A stretch of 64,000 nt of DNA. Source: Spirochaetota bacterium. GTDB lineage: Bacteria; Spirochaetota; UBA4802; UB4802. The notes beneath the pieces were generated by a model. That model was not told the DNA's origin and did no database searches. It saw nothing but the letters and a program-made list of their open reading frames with translations. Positions 18,456 through 27,634 of the stretch are shown here, one piece after another (the first letter of the stretch is position 1; the number at the start of each line of letters is the position of its first letter). The DNA lies in contig JBFLZD010000002.1 in NCBI GenBank assembly GCA_040756435.1, positions 1 through 64,000 of the forward strand, read 5' to 3'. A program made the position numbers and the translations under genes.

Positions 18456-18497
18456 TTGACAGTAGAACATTAGTATGTTAGAGTAAGCACTCACTCT
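18456..18497 (+). promoter_or_regulatory. Candidate promoter with overlapping inverted-repeat operator
   Basis: TTGACA (18456-18461), a 17-base spacer and TAGAGT (18479-18484) look like a sigma-70 promoter for the gene at 18610. The imperfect palindrome AGAGTAAGCACTCACTCT (18480-18497) covers the -10. GAGTnnn...ACTC half-sites of this kind are typical of TetR-type lipid regulators. Both the promoter and operator are inferred from pattern only. Confidence 0.35.
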
Positions 18498-18609
18498 TAA
18501 AAATGCCATGTCACCATGAAAAGCCAATGATAAGAATGTTTTATAGTTATTGCATAAACATACAATGTTTGATAAATGTATATAACTCTTTTTCTAAGGA
18601 GCTATCGCC

Positions 18610-19737
18610 ATGAAAATAATTAAAATCATTGGATTGGCTGTGCTCAGCTTCATCATTGCTCTGACCCTTACCGTTGCTTTGTGGTTAATTCGGCCAAATA
18701 CTTCACAGGTTGATCCATTTCTTAACCTTGAAATATGGGAAGCAGTTCGTGATGGGATGCACAACTCCAATACTGATATGACATATTTTAACAATTACTT
18801 TTACCTTGTTCATGCTTCATCTCCATATCATTTTGCAACACCAGAGTGCAATCTCATAGTATGGCGTTCAAAGGATTGTAAGCAGTGGGAAAATCTTTCC
18901 ACGATTCAAATACCTGGTGAGGACATTCGGGACCCCAAGTTTTTAGCCATTGGCAATAGATTAATACTGTTTGTCCTTAAAAGCATTGAATTTACTGCTG
19001 AACCCTATTCAACAGCGTATTTAATTTCCAATGACGGCAAGAAGTGGAGCCCGTTACAGGAGATAGCTCATAAAGGATGGCTTTTCTGGAGGCCAAAGAC
19101 TTTTGATGGTAAGCGATGGTATGTTCCTGCCTACTGGCATGAGCATGGAAAAGCAATGCTTTTTACATCAACTGATGGCACCAGCTGGGAACCTGTCTCT
19201 TTAATCTATGAAGGTGATCGCTGTGACGAAACCGCTATTGAATTTTTGCCTGACGGCACAATGATAAGCACCCAGCGACTGGAATATTCAGACTTGTGGT
19301 TAGGCGACAGTCGTGCATGTACGGGGATACGGGTAGCAAAACATCCCTATACACAATGGGTGGGAATAAAGGATTACAGCACCCGATTAGATGGCCCGGC
19401 ACTCTTTTCATTCAATGGAAAGGTATATGCAATTGGCAGAAGAAATCCCTATACCCCGGGACTACTCAACAAATACGGCAGCATACTGTCAAAAAAGCGC
19501 ACATCCCTGTGGCTTGTAACACCTGAAAAACTTCTATGGCTTTCTGATGTGCCCAGTGCAGGCGATACCAGTTATGCAGGGTATGTAACACGTGGCAATA
19601 CATTGTATTTTAGTTATTACACCAGTGATATACACCATGATTATCCATGGATACTGGGGATGATAAAAGAAAGCCCCATCATGATGGGGAAACTTGATTT
19701 AAAATTACTTGAACAACTGGCTCTTGCTAAACAATAG
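18610..19737 (+). CDS. Membrane-anchored or secreted beta-propeller (glycosidase/sialidase-like fold)
   Basis: The 375-residue protein starts with one hydrophobic segment (residues 5-26), which should anchor or export it. The rest shows propeller-style repeats with Asp-box-like turns: SNDGKKWSPL, STDGTSWEPV and SKDCKQWENL. Such SxDGxxW turns occur in sialidase-like and five-bladed glycoside hydrolase folds. The central RDPKFLAI, WRPKTF and DETAIEF acidic pieces could line an active site, but I cannot assign a substrate. AAGGAG precedes the start at good spacing, with a GCGATAG repeat between it and the ATG. Confidence 0.62.
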   Translation: MKIIKIIGLAVLSFIIALTLTVALWLIRPNTSQVDPFLNLEIWEAVRDGMHNSNTDMTYFNNYFYLVHASSPYHFATPECNLIVWRSKDCKQWENLSTIQIPGEDIRDPKFLAIGNRLILFVLKSIEFTAEPYSTAYLISNDGKKWSPLQEIAHKGWLFWRPKTFDGKRWYVPAYWHEHGKAMLFTSTDGTSWEPVSLIYEGDRCDETAIEFLPDGTMISTQRLEYSDLWLGDSRACTGIRVAKHPYTQWVGIKDYSTRLDGPALFSFNGKVYAIGRRNPYTPGLLNKYGSILSKKRTSLWLVTPEKLLWLSDVPSAGDTSYAGYVTRGNTLYFSYYTSDIHHDYPWILGMIKESPIMMGKLDLKLLEQLALAKQ

Positions 19738-19881
19738 GATGAATGTATAAATATTTTAAAGCACAATGAAATGCACATCTATGTTGGAAAAGATGGCAGG
19801 AATATGCGGTATCAGCTTTTTTAATTTCATACATGTAAGCTTTGTATTAGGCCGTTATACCATTTTATTACTGGAGGAACT

Positions 19882-21186
19882 ATGAAAAAAACTGTAGTAT
19901 GCTTTATTGTATTGTGTTTGTTTTTTGCATTACAAAATGCAATGGCTGCCCGTCTTTCGGATGAGGACCTTTCTAAAAAGATTGAAGGTTGGTATCCAAC
20001 AGGATTACCACTGGTCAATTATGACAGCGACAATGGGTTTGGATATGGAGTCCGTGTATACCTGTATAACAATGGCACTCGCGATGACGAATATTTTGCC
20101 TATGCACCATATAAGATGCAGCTCTACGGGCAGTTTTACCAAACAACCAATGGGTATCAGTACCACGAAATAAATTTAGACATGCCCTATATCTTTGGTA
20201 CCAAATTCAGAATTATTACTTCAATAGCGTATGACAAAAAGATTAATGCTAATTACTTTGGGCAGGGTGCTGATACTGCAAAAGGGAAATTAACACTTTA
20301 CACTACATATCCAACAGCATATGAAACATTTAATAAATTCCAGGATTATTTAGATTATGCCAATAAAGATGAACGTTTTTTAAAGTACTACAATTACGAA
20401 TACACAAAGCCAAGCTATTTTTTGAATGTTTACCGGGATATAACTCAGAGCCTTAAATTTCTTGCTGGCCTTGAAATAAAGAAAGTTACCATTGACACCT
20501 GGGATGGAGAAAAGTTTGATGGCACTCAACAGGGACCAACACTCCTGGAACAACTGCAACCCTTAGGGTATGATGGCGGATGGTCAAACTTTGCCCGTGC
20601 AGGCATCTACTATGACACCCGTGATTATGAACCTGATCCCAAAACAGGATACCTCATTGACTATGCCTTTGAAATATCTGATGATACAATAGGTTCAAAT
20701 TATGATTTTACACGACACACTGTTCAGCTTCAATATTATTTTCCACTTGTGCAATCATTAACGCTGGCACTGCGCGCAGGTTACACTGACGCCAACGGCG
20801 ATACCCCGTTCTTTGAAATGGGTTATTTTGGATTTTCACTCAACCGTCGCACAGGTCTTGGCAACAACCGTACACTGCGCGGTTACCGTGAGCAGCGTTT
20901 TGTTGGCCCAACCATGACTGTTGCAAATGCAGAACTGCGCTGGAAATTTGCTGAAGCCAATCCCTGGGGGCAGAATTTCCAGTTTAAGATCACCGTATTT
21001 TATGATGCGGGCAATGTTTATAACAGGGCAGCTGATCCATTTACCGATCCACGCTTCAGTGATTACCATCAGGGTTATGGTGGCGGGCTTGTTATTGCAT
21101 GGAATATGGCCACAATTGTACATTTCTACTATGGGATGAGCAAGGAAGACTCTTCAGTATCTGTTGATTTCAGCCATACATTTTAG
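19882..21186 (+). CDS. Outer-membrane barrel protein, BamA/surface-antigen-like
   Basis: The 434-residue protein has a signal peptide ending near AMAA (residue 23-24). It then has repeated amphipathic strands and the C-terminal aromatic residue (SHTF) that marks outer-membrane barrels. The segment NRTLRGYREQRFVGPTM near residue 330 resembles the VRGF/RGY loop of BamA/TamA-type D15 surface antigens. No POTRA repeats are present; the whole protein is barrel plus a short leader. It may be a lipid- or protein-handling barrel, or the barrel of a two-part system; substrate is unknown. A GGAGG ribosome site lies close upstream. Confidence 0.78.
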   Translation: MKKTVVCFIVLCLFFALQNAMAARLSDEDLSKKIEGWYPTGLPLVNYDSDNGFGYGVRVYLYNNGTRDDEYFAYAPYKMQLYGQFYQTTNGYQYHEINLDMPYIFGTKFRIITSIAYDKKINANYFGQGADTAKGKLTLYTTYPTAYETFNKFQDYLDYANKDERFLKYYNYEYTKPSYFLNVYRDITQSLKFLAGLEIKKVTIDTWDGEKFDGTQQGPTLLEQLQPLGYDGGWSNFARAGIYYDTRDYEPDPKTGYLIDYAFEISDDTIGSNYDFTRHTVQLQYYFPLVQSLTLALRAGYTDANGDTPFFEMGYFGFSLNRRTGLGNNRTLRGYREQRFVGPTMTVANAELRWKFAEANPWGQNFQFKITVFYDAGNVYNRAADPFTDPRFSDYHQGYGGGLVIAWNMATIVHFYYGMSKEDSSVSVDFSHTF

Positions 21187-21206
21187 GGCGATAGTTACTG
21201 ATAATC

Positions 21207-21448
21207 AGGGGGTGTCCCAAAGGATATCTCTTTGCAATTACTTTTGCCCTTCTGTCATTGCAAGGAACGAAGTGACGAAGCAATCTTGTCTTGTACAATT
21301 GAGATTGCCACAATCCGTCAAGTGGGCACTGAGTCCCGTCAAAGCACGGTTGCAGAGCTTGTCGAAGCACTCAGGACAAGCGCTACGCTCGCAATGACTT
21401 TGCACCCACTTCATTGATAGCCCTACTGTTTGTTTTAGGACACCCTCT
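21207..21448. mobile_element. MITE-like element, copy 2, GGGTGTCC terminal repeats
   Basis: The left end AGGGGGTGTCCCAAA (21207-21221) and right end TTTTAGGACACCCTCT (21433-21448) are inverted repeats. The match continues outward as AATCAG on both sides. The 242-base interior carries CATTGCAAGGAACGAAGTGACG and GTCGAAGCACTCAGGACAAG. It shares this plan with copy 1 and has no transposase gene. Confidence 0.78.
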
Positions 21449-21459
21449 GATTAAAGGCT

Positions 21460-22311
21460 TTATTTATTGTTGCTAACAAGTATTTCCTTAATGGCGGCAG
21501 CTAAAATTCTTCCGGCCTTGCCGTTTATATGGATATTATCGGTCATATAGGTCAGGCCGCGGCTATCTGAAATTGCATCCCAATCCCTGCCAAAAAGATA
21601 ATGCTGCAAAATGGCACTGTACATAAACCACAGGCCAGTAGTGTAAGGGGCAACATCACGTTTGCCTTCACGTATCAAATCACGGGTAAGGATTTCATTT
21701 AAGCCAATATACCCCAATTTCTCTTTTTTAGCAATATCCCTGATAATGGCAGAGTAATCCATACTGAGTTTAAATGGGAGGCTGTCAATATTCTCACCCA
21801 GCGGGGGTAGCGATATCAGGACAATCTTTGCATTTGTTTTTGTTTTTAATATACTGACTAATTGACGGTAGTTTTGCTCAAACCATTCTTTTGTTGGCTT
21901 TTGCGGTAGATTCCACAGGTCATTATAACGCTGGTATTCCTTATCATTCAGCGAACCCTTAAGGTCGTTGGTCCCAATCCATACAAATACATACTGTGGT
22001 TTTAGAGCAATAACGCTGTCAACCACCTGAAGAAGATTATACACCAATCGTGAGTTGATCCCTTCATTTACAAATACATAGTTTTCCAAATCAGGATCGT
22101 TAGCCAGGTAACCAACATAATCAAAACTCACTGTTGCATGTGTTAAACTGTCGCCAAAGAATACAACAATCTTTTTATCGTGAGGCAATGTGGCTTTCAG
22201 CATAGCCTGTGCATTATTTGTAGGAACTTTTGATGCCATATAATACACATAGCCATATACCACACCAATGAGTAAAATAAGGATTCCAGTAATAATTAAA
22301 ACTTTTTTCAT
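21460..22311 (-). CDS. SGNH/GDSL-family hydrolase, membrane-anchored
   Basis: This protein (283 residues from the chosen start) has an N-terminal membrane segment (residues 3-22) and then an SGNH hydrolase domain. Block I is VVFFGDSLTHAT with the nucleophilic Ser. Block III is WIGTNDL. Block V is DNIHING with the catalytic Asp and His. It should hydrolyse esters at or outside the inner membrane; substrates range from lipids to carbohydrate acetates. I choose the ATG at 22311 because GGAGG lies nine bases upstream; an upstream in-frame ATG at 22344 has no such site. Confidence 0.87.
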   Translation of the reverse strand: MKKVLIITGILILLIGVVYGYVYYMASKVPTNNAQAMLKATLPHDKKIVVFFGDSLTHATVSFDYVGYLANDPDLENYVFVNEGINSRLVYNLLQVVDSVIALKPQYVFVWIGTNDLKGSLNDKEYQRYNDLWNLPQKPTKEWFEQNYRQLVSILKTKTNAKIVLISLPPLGENIDSLPFKLSMDYSAIIRDIAKKEKLGYIGLNEILTRDLIREGKRDVAPYTTGLWFMYSAILQHYLFGRDWDAISDSRGLTYMTDNIHINGKAGRILAAAIKEILVSNNK

Positions 22312-22501
22312 ACATGTAACCTCCATCATATTTATGTTATCCATTATTCATAATAATGGCATCATAGTACTATAGTCAAATCAGATTATTGCAATATTTG
22401 CAATTATAATAGTACAAAAAATGCTTCATGATTAATGAAAAGTAGTTGATTATTCTTATAAGTTAAACAAAACTATAAAAAAACAAAAAAAGAGGGATAC
22501 T

Positions 22502-22951
22502 ATGGAATTTGAAACAACAACCTGCATTTCAAACAAACACATTCAAATAATTAACTATTATGCAGAAATGTGCGACATGCCATTAAGTAAATTTCTTGTT
22601 TCATTAATTAATTATGCTGCAGTGCATGAAAAGAGAAAATTGAAACCATTTACGCATGTACAGTATAGAAAGCGCTCCGGTTTGACATGGCAACGGGTGC
22701 ATCTTTACCTTTTGTATCATGAATATGAATTTTTGCTTGATATGAAGAAGCTCTGGAAGATGAGCGTGGCGCATCTTATTGAATATTGCATCGAGAATGT
22801 GCTTGTAGAATTTGTTGAAGCTCTTTCAAAGGAAGAACACAACTATAGTTATCGTTTTATGCACTACACGTTTGACTTTTCATATGTAAAAAATATGCCA
22901 GCATATCGATGTATATGGGGTGTACCCCCCGAAATGCTGGCAAAAACATAA
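22502..22951 (+). CDS. Hypothetical protein, possible ribbon-helix-helix-like start
   Basis: The 149-residue protein is helical, without signal peptide or membrane segment. The first 45 residues (CISNKHIQIINYYAEMCDMP then LSKFLVSLINYAAV) have the short-strand, helix, helix pattern of DNA-binding ribbon-helix-helix proteins. A second similar pattern follows (VHLYLLYHEYEFLLDMKKL, MSVAHLIEYCIENVL), suggesting an internal duplication. I do not recognise a family. An AGAGGGA ribosome site supports the start. It converges on metY with a 26-base gap. Confidence 0.6.
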   Translation: MEFETTTCISNKHIQIINYYAEMCDMPLSKFLVSLINYAAVHEKRKLKPFTHVQYRKRSGLTWQRVHLYLLYHEYEFLLDMKKLWKMSVAHLIEYCIENVLVEFVEALSKEEHNYSYRFMHYTFDFSYVKNMPAYRCIWGVPPEMLAKT

Positions 22952-22977
22952 AAAAACCATAAGAAAAACTTAAAACT

Positions 22978-24252
22978 TTACAAAGCCTGTTCAAGCGCTT
23001 CAATAATATCATCTACATGTTCTATCCCTACCGATAGACGTATCAAATCCGGTGTTATACCTGCCTGGCGCTGTTGTTCCTCCGATAGCTGTGAGTGTGA
23101 TGTGCTTGCAGGATGTAACACCAAGCTCTTTGCATCACCCACATTTGCCAGATGGGAAAATAGCTTCACTGAATTTATAAACTTCACGGCGCTTTCATAT
23201 CCACCTTTGATGCCAAAGACTACCATACCACCAAAGCCATTTTTAAAATAGCGGGAAGCCACCTTATAGGAACTATCGCCCGGTAAACCTGGATAGCGTA
23301 CCCATGCCACATTTTTATGGCTTTGCAAAAATTGTGCAACTTTGAGTGCATTTTCGCTGTGCCGCTGCATCCTCAATGGGAATGTTTCAAGCCCCTGCAA
23401 AAAAATCCATGCATTGTCCGGCGAGATTGCAGCACCTAAATTACGCAGCGCAACAAGCCTCATACGCAGTATAAAGGCAATAGTATTTGCCTCCCCCAGA
23501 TCATGGGCAAAGCGCATGCCATGGTAACCTGCATCTGGTTCGTTGTAGAGTGCAAACTTTTCGTCAGTCCAATCAAAGTTACCGGCATCAACTACTATAC
23601 CGCCAATAGCAGTACCATGCCCCCCTAACCACTTAGTAAGCGAATGCACAACAACATTTGCTCCGTAATCAATGGGCCTGAAGTGATACGGCGTTGCAAA
23701 GGTATTATCAACTATGAGTGGCAGATGATATTTTTGTGCTATTGAAGCAACCCTTTCAAAATCAGGTACACCCAGGGTTGGATTGCCAATTGATTCAATA
23801 AAGATGGCGCGCGTTTTTTCGTTGACTTCTTTTTCATACGCATCGTAATCATTGTAGGGCACCATTTTGCAGGTTATACCAAACTGTGGCAGTATGGCAT
23901 CAAACATGGTGTAGGTACCACCATATAGATTGCTTGCACTGATAAACTCATCCCCAGCTCTGCATACATTAATAATGGCATAAAATATTGCCGATGTGCC
24001 TGATGCAAGCGCCAGTGCAGCCCTACCACCCTCAAGCATGGCCACACGTTCTTCCAGCACATCCTGCGTTGGATTCATGATGCGCGTATAAATGTAGCCT
24101 TTTTGTTTCAGTGCAAAAAGGTCTGCCCCATGCTGTGTTGAATCAAACACATACGAACTTGTGCGATACACCGGAACAGCACGCGCTTTTGTAGCATCAA
24201 TGCTCTGACCCCCATGAAGGGCAATGGTTTCAATGTGATTTTGTTTTGGCAT
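22978..24252 (-). CDS. metY: O-acetylhomoserine aminocarboxypropyltransferase/sulfhydrylase
   Basis: The protein (424 residues from the chosen start) is a PLP-dependent Cys/Met metabolism enzyme that makes homocysteine from O-acetylhomoserine and sulfide. The PLP Lys207 lies in VVHSLTKWLGGHGTAIGG. The N-terminal ETIALHGGQ and the YIYTRIMNPTQDVLEERVA block are typical of this branch; the length (about 425-430) separates it from the shorter MetB/MetC. I choose ATG 24252 because AAGGGGAG precedes it. It is the last gene of the rrf2-cysK-metY operon, 13 bases after cysK. Confidence 0.95.
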   Translation of the reverse strand: MPKQNHIETIALHGGQSIDATKARAVPVYRTSSYVFDSTQHGADLFALKQKGYIYTRIMNPTQDVLEERVAMLEGGRAALALASGTSAIFYAIINVCRAGDEFISASNLYGGTYTMFDAILPQFGITCKMVPYNDYDAYEKEVNEKTRAIFIESIGNPTLGVPDFERVASIAQKYHLPLIVDNTFATPYHFRPIDYGANVVVHSLTKWLGGHGTAIGGIVVDAGNFDWTDEKFALYNEPDAGYHGMRFAHDLGEANTIAFILRMRLVALRNLGAAISPDNAWIFLQGLETFPLRMQRHSENALKVAQFLQSHKNVAWVRYPGLPGDSSYKVASRYFKNGFGGMVVFGIKGGYESAVKFINSVKLFSHLANVGDAKSLVLHPASTSHSQLSEEQQRQAGITPDLIRLSVGIEHVDDIIEALEQAL

Positions 24253-24265
24253 AATTTTTCTCCCC

Positions 24266-25180
24266 TTAATCAAATAGCCATGTACTTACATAGCGTTCGC
24301 CAGAGTCTGGCAATAGTACAACTATTGTTTTTCCCTTGCTATCATGACGATGAGCAATTGTCAGTGCTGCCCACATGGCAGCACCGGCAGAAATACCGGC
24401 AAGGATACCCTCATCTTTTGCCAATTTTTTGGCGATAGTTCCGGCATCAGTCTCATCAACAGTTACTATCTCATCAATAACTGATTGGTTTAAGACTGCT
24501 GGTATAAAACCTGCTCCAATTCCCTGAATTTTATGAGGACCAGGTTTTCCTCCCGATAATACCGGTGATTTAGCTGGTTCCACAGCAACTATTCTTACCG
24601 ATGGCTTTTGCTTTTTAAGCACCTCACCAACACCAGTGATAGTACCTCCTGTACCAACACCAGCTATAAAAATGTCAACCTCACCTTTTGTATCATTCCA
24701 TATTTCCATTGCTGTAGTTTTACGATGTATCTCCGGGTTTGCCGGGTTGTTAAACTGCTGCGGCATAAAAGCATTTTTGGTTTTTGTAACTATCTCCTCC
24801 GCTTTTTCAACTGCACCACGCATACCAAGTGCACCATCAGTGAGTACAATTTCCGCACCAAGCATTGCAAGTAACTTACGGCGCTCTATGCTCATGGTAT
24901 CAGGCATTGTCAATATAAGCCGATAACCCTTGACAGCTGCTACAAATGCAAGCGCAATTCCCGTGTTGCCACTGGTGGGTTCAACAATCACCGAATCAGG
25001 ATTAAGTAAGCCCTTACTTTCAGCATCAGCTATCATAGCATAGCCAATACGGTCCTTGACGCTTGACAAAGGATTGCGCGACTCAACCTTTGCATAAAGA
25101 TTAACGCCATCAGGTACTAGTTTATTAATCTTTACCAGTGGTGTATTGCCAATGGATTCTATAATTGTAGTGTATTGCAT
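24266..25180 (-). CDS. cysK: Cysteine synthase A (O-acetylserine sulfhydrylase)
   Basis: The 304-residue protein is a complete fold-type II PLP enzyme that makes cysteine from O-acetylserine and sulfide. PLP Lys42 is in [12 protein letters not shown]. The substrate loop is [12 protein letters not shown], the phosphate-binding loop [12 protein letters not shown], and the tail [12 protein letters not shown] is characteristic of CysK. It lies between the Rrf2 regulator (23-base gap) and metY. AAGGAG precedes the start. Pairing with metY suggests both cysteine and homocysteine are made by direct sulfhydrylation. Confidence 0.97.
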   Translation of the reverse strand: MQYTTIIESIGNTPLVKINKLVPDGVNLYAKVESRNPLSSVKDRIGYAMIADAESKGLLNPDSVIVEPTSGNTGIALAFVAAVKGYRLILTMPDTMSIERRKLLAMLGAEIVLTDGALGMRGAVEKAEEIVTKTKNAFMPQQFNNPANPEIHRKTTAMEIWNDTKGEVDIFIAGVGTGGTITGVGEVLKKQKPSVRIVAVEPAKSPVLSGGKPGPHKIQGIGAGFIPAVLNQSVIDEIVTVDETDAGTIAKKLAKDEGILAGISAGAAMWAALTIAHRHDSKGKTIVVLLPDSGERYVSTWLFD

Positions 25181-25203
25181 AGTACTATCTCCTTTTCATC
25201 ATT

Positions 25204-25638
25204 TCAAATTTCGTATACACAACCAGAAGAATGCTTATATTCATCAACCATGTCCTGCAATGTAATGCCATCCAGAACCTGCATTATTGCTTCATCTGTC
25301 TTTTTCCAGATTGTGCGTGCTACACAATCGACATTTCGTTTGCACACTTGTGGGTTTTCAGCACATTCAACCAGAGATACATCGCCTTCTAATTTTTCCA
25401 CAATCATGCGTATGGTTATCTGTGATGGGTGCTTTGCCAGCATGTAGCCACCATTGGCACCGCGCACTGACTGTAATAGCCCTGCAGATTTCAACGGGAT
25501 TACCAGCTTACTTAAATATTTAAACGATATCCCCTGCATCTTTGCTACTTCTTTCAAAAAAACAGGACCCTGATTAAATTTAAGTGCAAATTCAAACATC
25601 ATCCTGACACCATATCTGCTTCTTGTTGATAATCGCAT
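25204..25638 (-). CDS. Rrf2-family regulator with IscR-type cysteines (IscR/CymR-like)
   Basis: The 144-residue protein begins with the Rrf2 winged helix MRLSTRSRYGVRMMFEFAL, then ISFKYLSKLVIPLKSAGLL and the wing RGANGGYML. Three cysteines, Cys92, Cys99 and Cys105, match the Fe-S ligand set of IscR (Cys92, 98, 104), so it may bind a cluster. Because it heads a cysK-metY operon, a CymR-like cysteine sensor is equally plausible; CymR itself lacks the cysteine trio. An autoregulatory operator candidate is at 25671-25689. Confidence 0.93.
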   Translation of the reverse strand: MRLSTRSRYGVRMMFEFALKFNQGPVFLKEVAKMQGISFKYLSKLVIPLKSAGLLQSVRGANGGYMLAKHPSQITIRMIVEKLEGDVSLVECAENPQVCKRNVDCVARTIWKKTDEAIMQVLDGITLQDMVDEYKHSSGCVYEI

Positions 25639-25670
25639 TGTTTACTTCCTTACTTATTTGCTACTATTAT

Positions 25671-25710
25671 GACCTTTTTGGTAGTATTTCACACAATATT
25701 AAATTGTCAA
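25671..25710 (-). promoter_or_regulatory. Candidate promoter and Rrf2 operator for the cysK-metY operon
   Basis: Read on the minus strand, TTGACA (25705-25710) is followed 17-18 bases on by ATACTA/TACTAC, then by ACTACC-AAAAA-GGTCATA, an inverted ACC...GGT core resembling Rrf2-family sites. The operator would lie across the -10 and start, 33 bases upstream of the regulator gene, consistent with autoregulation. No binding data; pattern only. Confidence 0.4.
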
Positions 25711-25827
25711 GAAATTTTATTATTTTTTTTACATTATTTTAGTTAGTTTATTGTTTTATTTTTTTTCATAGTGGATTTATAAAGTTAATGTTCATGCTTT
25801 GACCCTTAAATTTATATACGATAGTTA

Positions 25828-26268
25828 TCACACATAACCTATTTGTGGGGTCAGAGGAATCCGGCTTTTTACAAAAATACCGCTACCTCTTGCCACTTCC
25901 TGATTTTGAGAATCATACAGAATTGCTTCAGCAATATATTGACTACTAGATGACATTACTACGTTGCCAACTGCCTTGACATATCCATCCATTACAGGGC
26001 GCTCAAGATATAGTGTAAATGATGTTGTGAGTACAAAAACATCTTCTACCAGGGAATTAACCGCAAAAAAAGCTGCATTATCAAGAGCAAGAAAATACAT
26101 TGCCCCGTGGAGAGCATTGGCAGCATGATGGAGTTCTTTTTTGACTGGTAGAAATATTTCTGCCTTTCCTTTTTCAATATGTACTCGTGCACCTGTAAGC
26201 TGCACTATTGGAGCCGAATGCATTAAATTTTCTAATTTTCTAAAATGTTCATTTTTCATAGATACCAT
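25828..26268 (-). CDS. PaaI-like hotdog-fold thioesterase
   Basis: The 146-residue protein has a hotdog thioesterase layout. A substrate-loop segment, HHAANALHGAMYFLALDNAAFFAVNS, carries HxxxxxHG-like geometry and the catalytic-type Asp/Asn. It is followed by TTSFTLYLERPVMDG (the central beta strands) and SGIFVKSRIPL. It should hydrolyse acyl-CoA thioesters. The start may be ATG 26268 or the next ATG at 26259; neither has a strong ribosome site. A GGGGTCAGAG motif falls in the last codons (25847-25856), so a repeat has been taken into the C-terminus. Confidence 0.78.
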   Translation of the reverse strand: MVSMKNEHFRKLENLMHSAPIVQLTGARVHIEKGKAEIFLPVKKELHHAANALHGAMYFLALDNAAFFAVNSLVEDVFVLTTSFTLYLERPVMDGYVKAVGNVVMSSSSQYIAEAILYDSQNQEVARGSGIFVKSRIPLTPQIGYV

Positions 26269-26459
26269 CTATTAATTATTTTTTAAAATCCAATAATATT
26301 CTAAAATATTTTCTGCATTTGCTATAGCATTTACATCACCATAGGGTTTTACCATTTTACATAAAAAATTGTTTAAACTGGTATATATTACGTATAAATA
26401 TATTTCGTATACGTACTATGTCAAGTAAAAATTTATTACGCAATATTTCAATTCAACTT

Positions 26460-27056
26460 CTACACCCATCCCTCAATGGAATAACGCTTGCGGTATATTG
26501 CATCGTAGCTCATAAACTTTGCTACCCTTGTGGCAAAACTATCTCCTAACTGCATAAAATACTCATGATGATCTATTGGTACTCCTACATCGGCATTTTC
26601 ATCTAAATTTGCCTGTATGCTGCTATAGTGGTATTTTGTAGGGTCAGAGCATAGGTTTTTCCGTACCGGATTATACGCCAAATACCACAACAACCACAAT
26701 AAATAGTGAAACCCATCTTTGGCAAATTCTACAATACTATCCTTATACCGCTCATTCCAGAATGGTCCAGTCCTTCCGGTTAGCTTATTATACAATTCTG
26801 CAAACCGCGCTTTTATATACTGCATAATGCGCCCTATAGGTGCTCCATCATCTACCGTGTGGATGACTAAATGGATGTGATTGTCCATAATACAGTAGGC
26901 AATAAGCTTAAACGGGTATTTTTCTTTTGCTCTGCGTAAAATTTCCACAAAACAGGCTTTAAAGTAGTCTTCTTCTAACATATTTCGCCACTCTATGCTG
27001 CGGGAAGTAATGTGATAGGTAAGACCGGGCATCTGTACACGCAATTTCCGTGCCAT
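26460..27056 (-). CDS. REP-associated tyrosine transposase (RAYT, Y1_Tnp)
   Basis: The 198-residue protein is a Y1 transposase of the RAYT branch. It has the opening RKLRVQMPGLTYHITSR, the metal-binding HxH in IMDNHIHLVIH, and the catalytic Tyr region MQYIKARFAELYN. It also has GPFWNERYKDSIV, typical of this family. RAYTs are single-copy, domesticated IS200-like enzymes that act on REP hairpins. The repeat field at 27057-27634 upstream of its start, full of GGGGTCAGAGC, is the expected companion. One copy of the motif lies inside the gene (26641-26650). Confidence 0.93.
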   Translation of the reverse strand: MARKLRVQMPGLTYHITSRSIEWRNMLEEDYFKACFVEILRRAKEKYPFKLIAYCIMDNHIHLVIHTVDDGAPIGRIMQYIKARFAELYNKLTGRTGPFWNERYKDSIVEFAKDGFHYLLWLLWYLAYNPVRKNLCSDPTKYHYSSIQANLDENADVGVPIDHHEYFMQLGDSFATRVAKFMSYDAIYRKRYSIEGWV

Positions 27057-27634
27057 ACGTATTCCTCCTATAAGTATAGTAATATGCTATTACGCTTCTG
27101 CTGTATACAACGCTTTTGGTGGGAAAAATTAAAAGGAATTGGGAAAAATTTTGTACTTTTTGATAAAAAAATTTAAAAACATGGGGTCAGAGCGTCATAA
27201 AAGAGCTTAATAAACAGGATAGGTAATAAATATAGGGTCAAATCATACTATCTTCACAACCCCATCACAACTTCATGCAAACCCCGAAGGGGTGATATTA
27301 TTGTAAGGGGTCAGAGCCTCACCCTCCCCATCTTTGCGATCTCTATGTGAAACAAAAATTAATCATCTTGCTGAGAATACAGAGTACACAGAGTGGTGGG
27401 GTCAGAGCATTATAAGTAGATCCTGAATCAAGATCAGGATGACTTGTTGCCTATACGTCATTCCGGGCTTGACCTGGAATCTCTTGTTCCCACTAATGAG
27501 TTCCTGAATCACGTTCAGGATAACCGCACTGAATCATTCCTGAAATAAATTCTGGACATGGTTCAGGATGACACGCTATTATTTACTACAAAATCTCTAA
27601 GGGGTGAAATTATTGTAAGGGGTCAGAGCTATTC
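27057..27634. repeat. REP-like repeat field beside the RAYT gene
   Basis: GGGGTCAGAGC occurs at 27183-27193, 27307-27317, 27398-27408 and 27619-27629. Two of them end a longer unit, AAGGGGTGAnATTATTGTAA plus the motif (27286-27317 and 27599-27629). Between them lie small hairpins of the TCCTGAATCAAGATCAGGA and TTCCTGAATCACGTTCAGGA type. No ORF is credible in these 578 bases. Other copies of the core lie at 28194-28204 (inverted) and 60572-60582. Confidence 0.85.
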
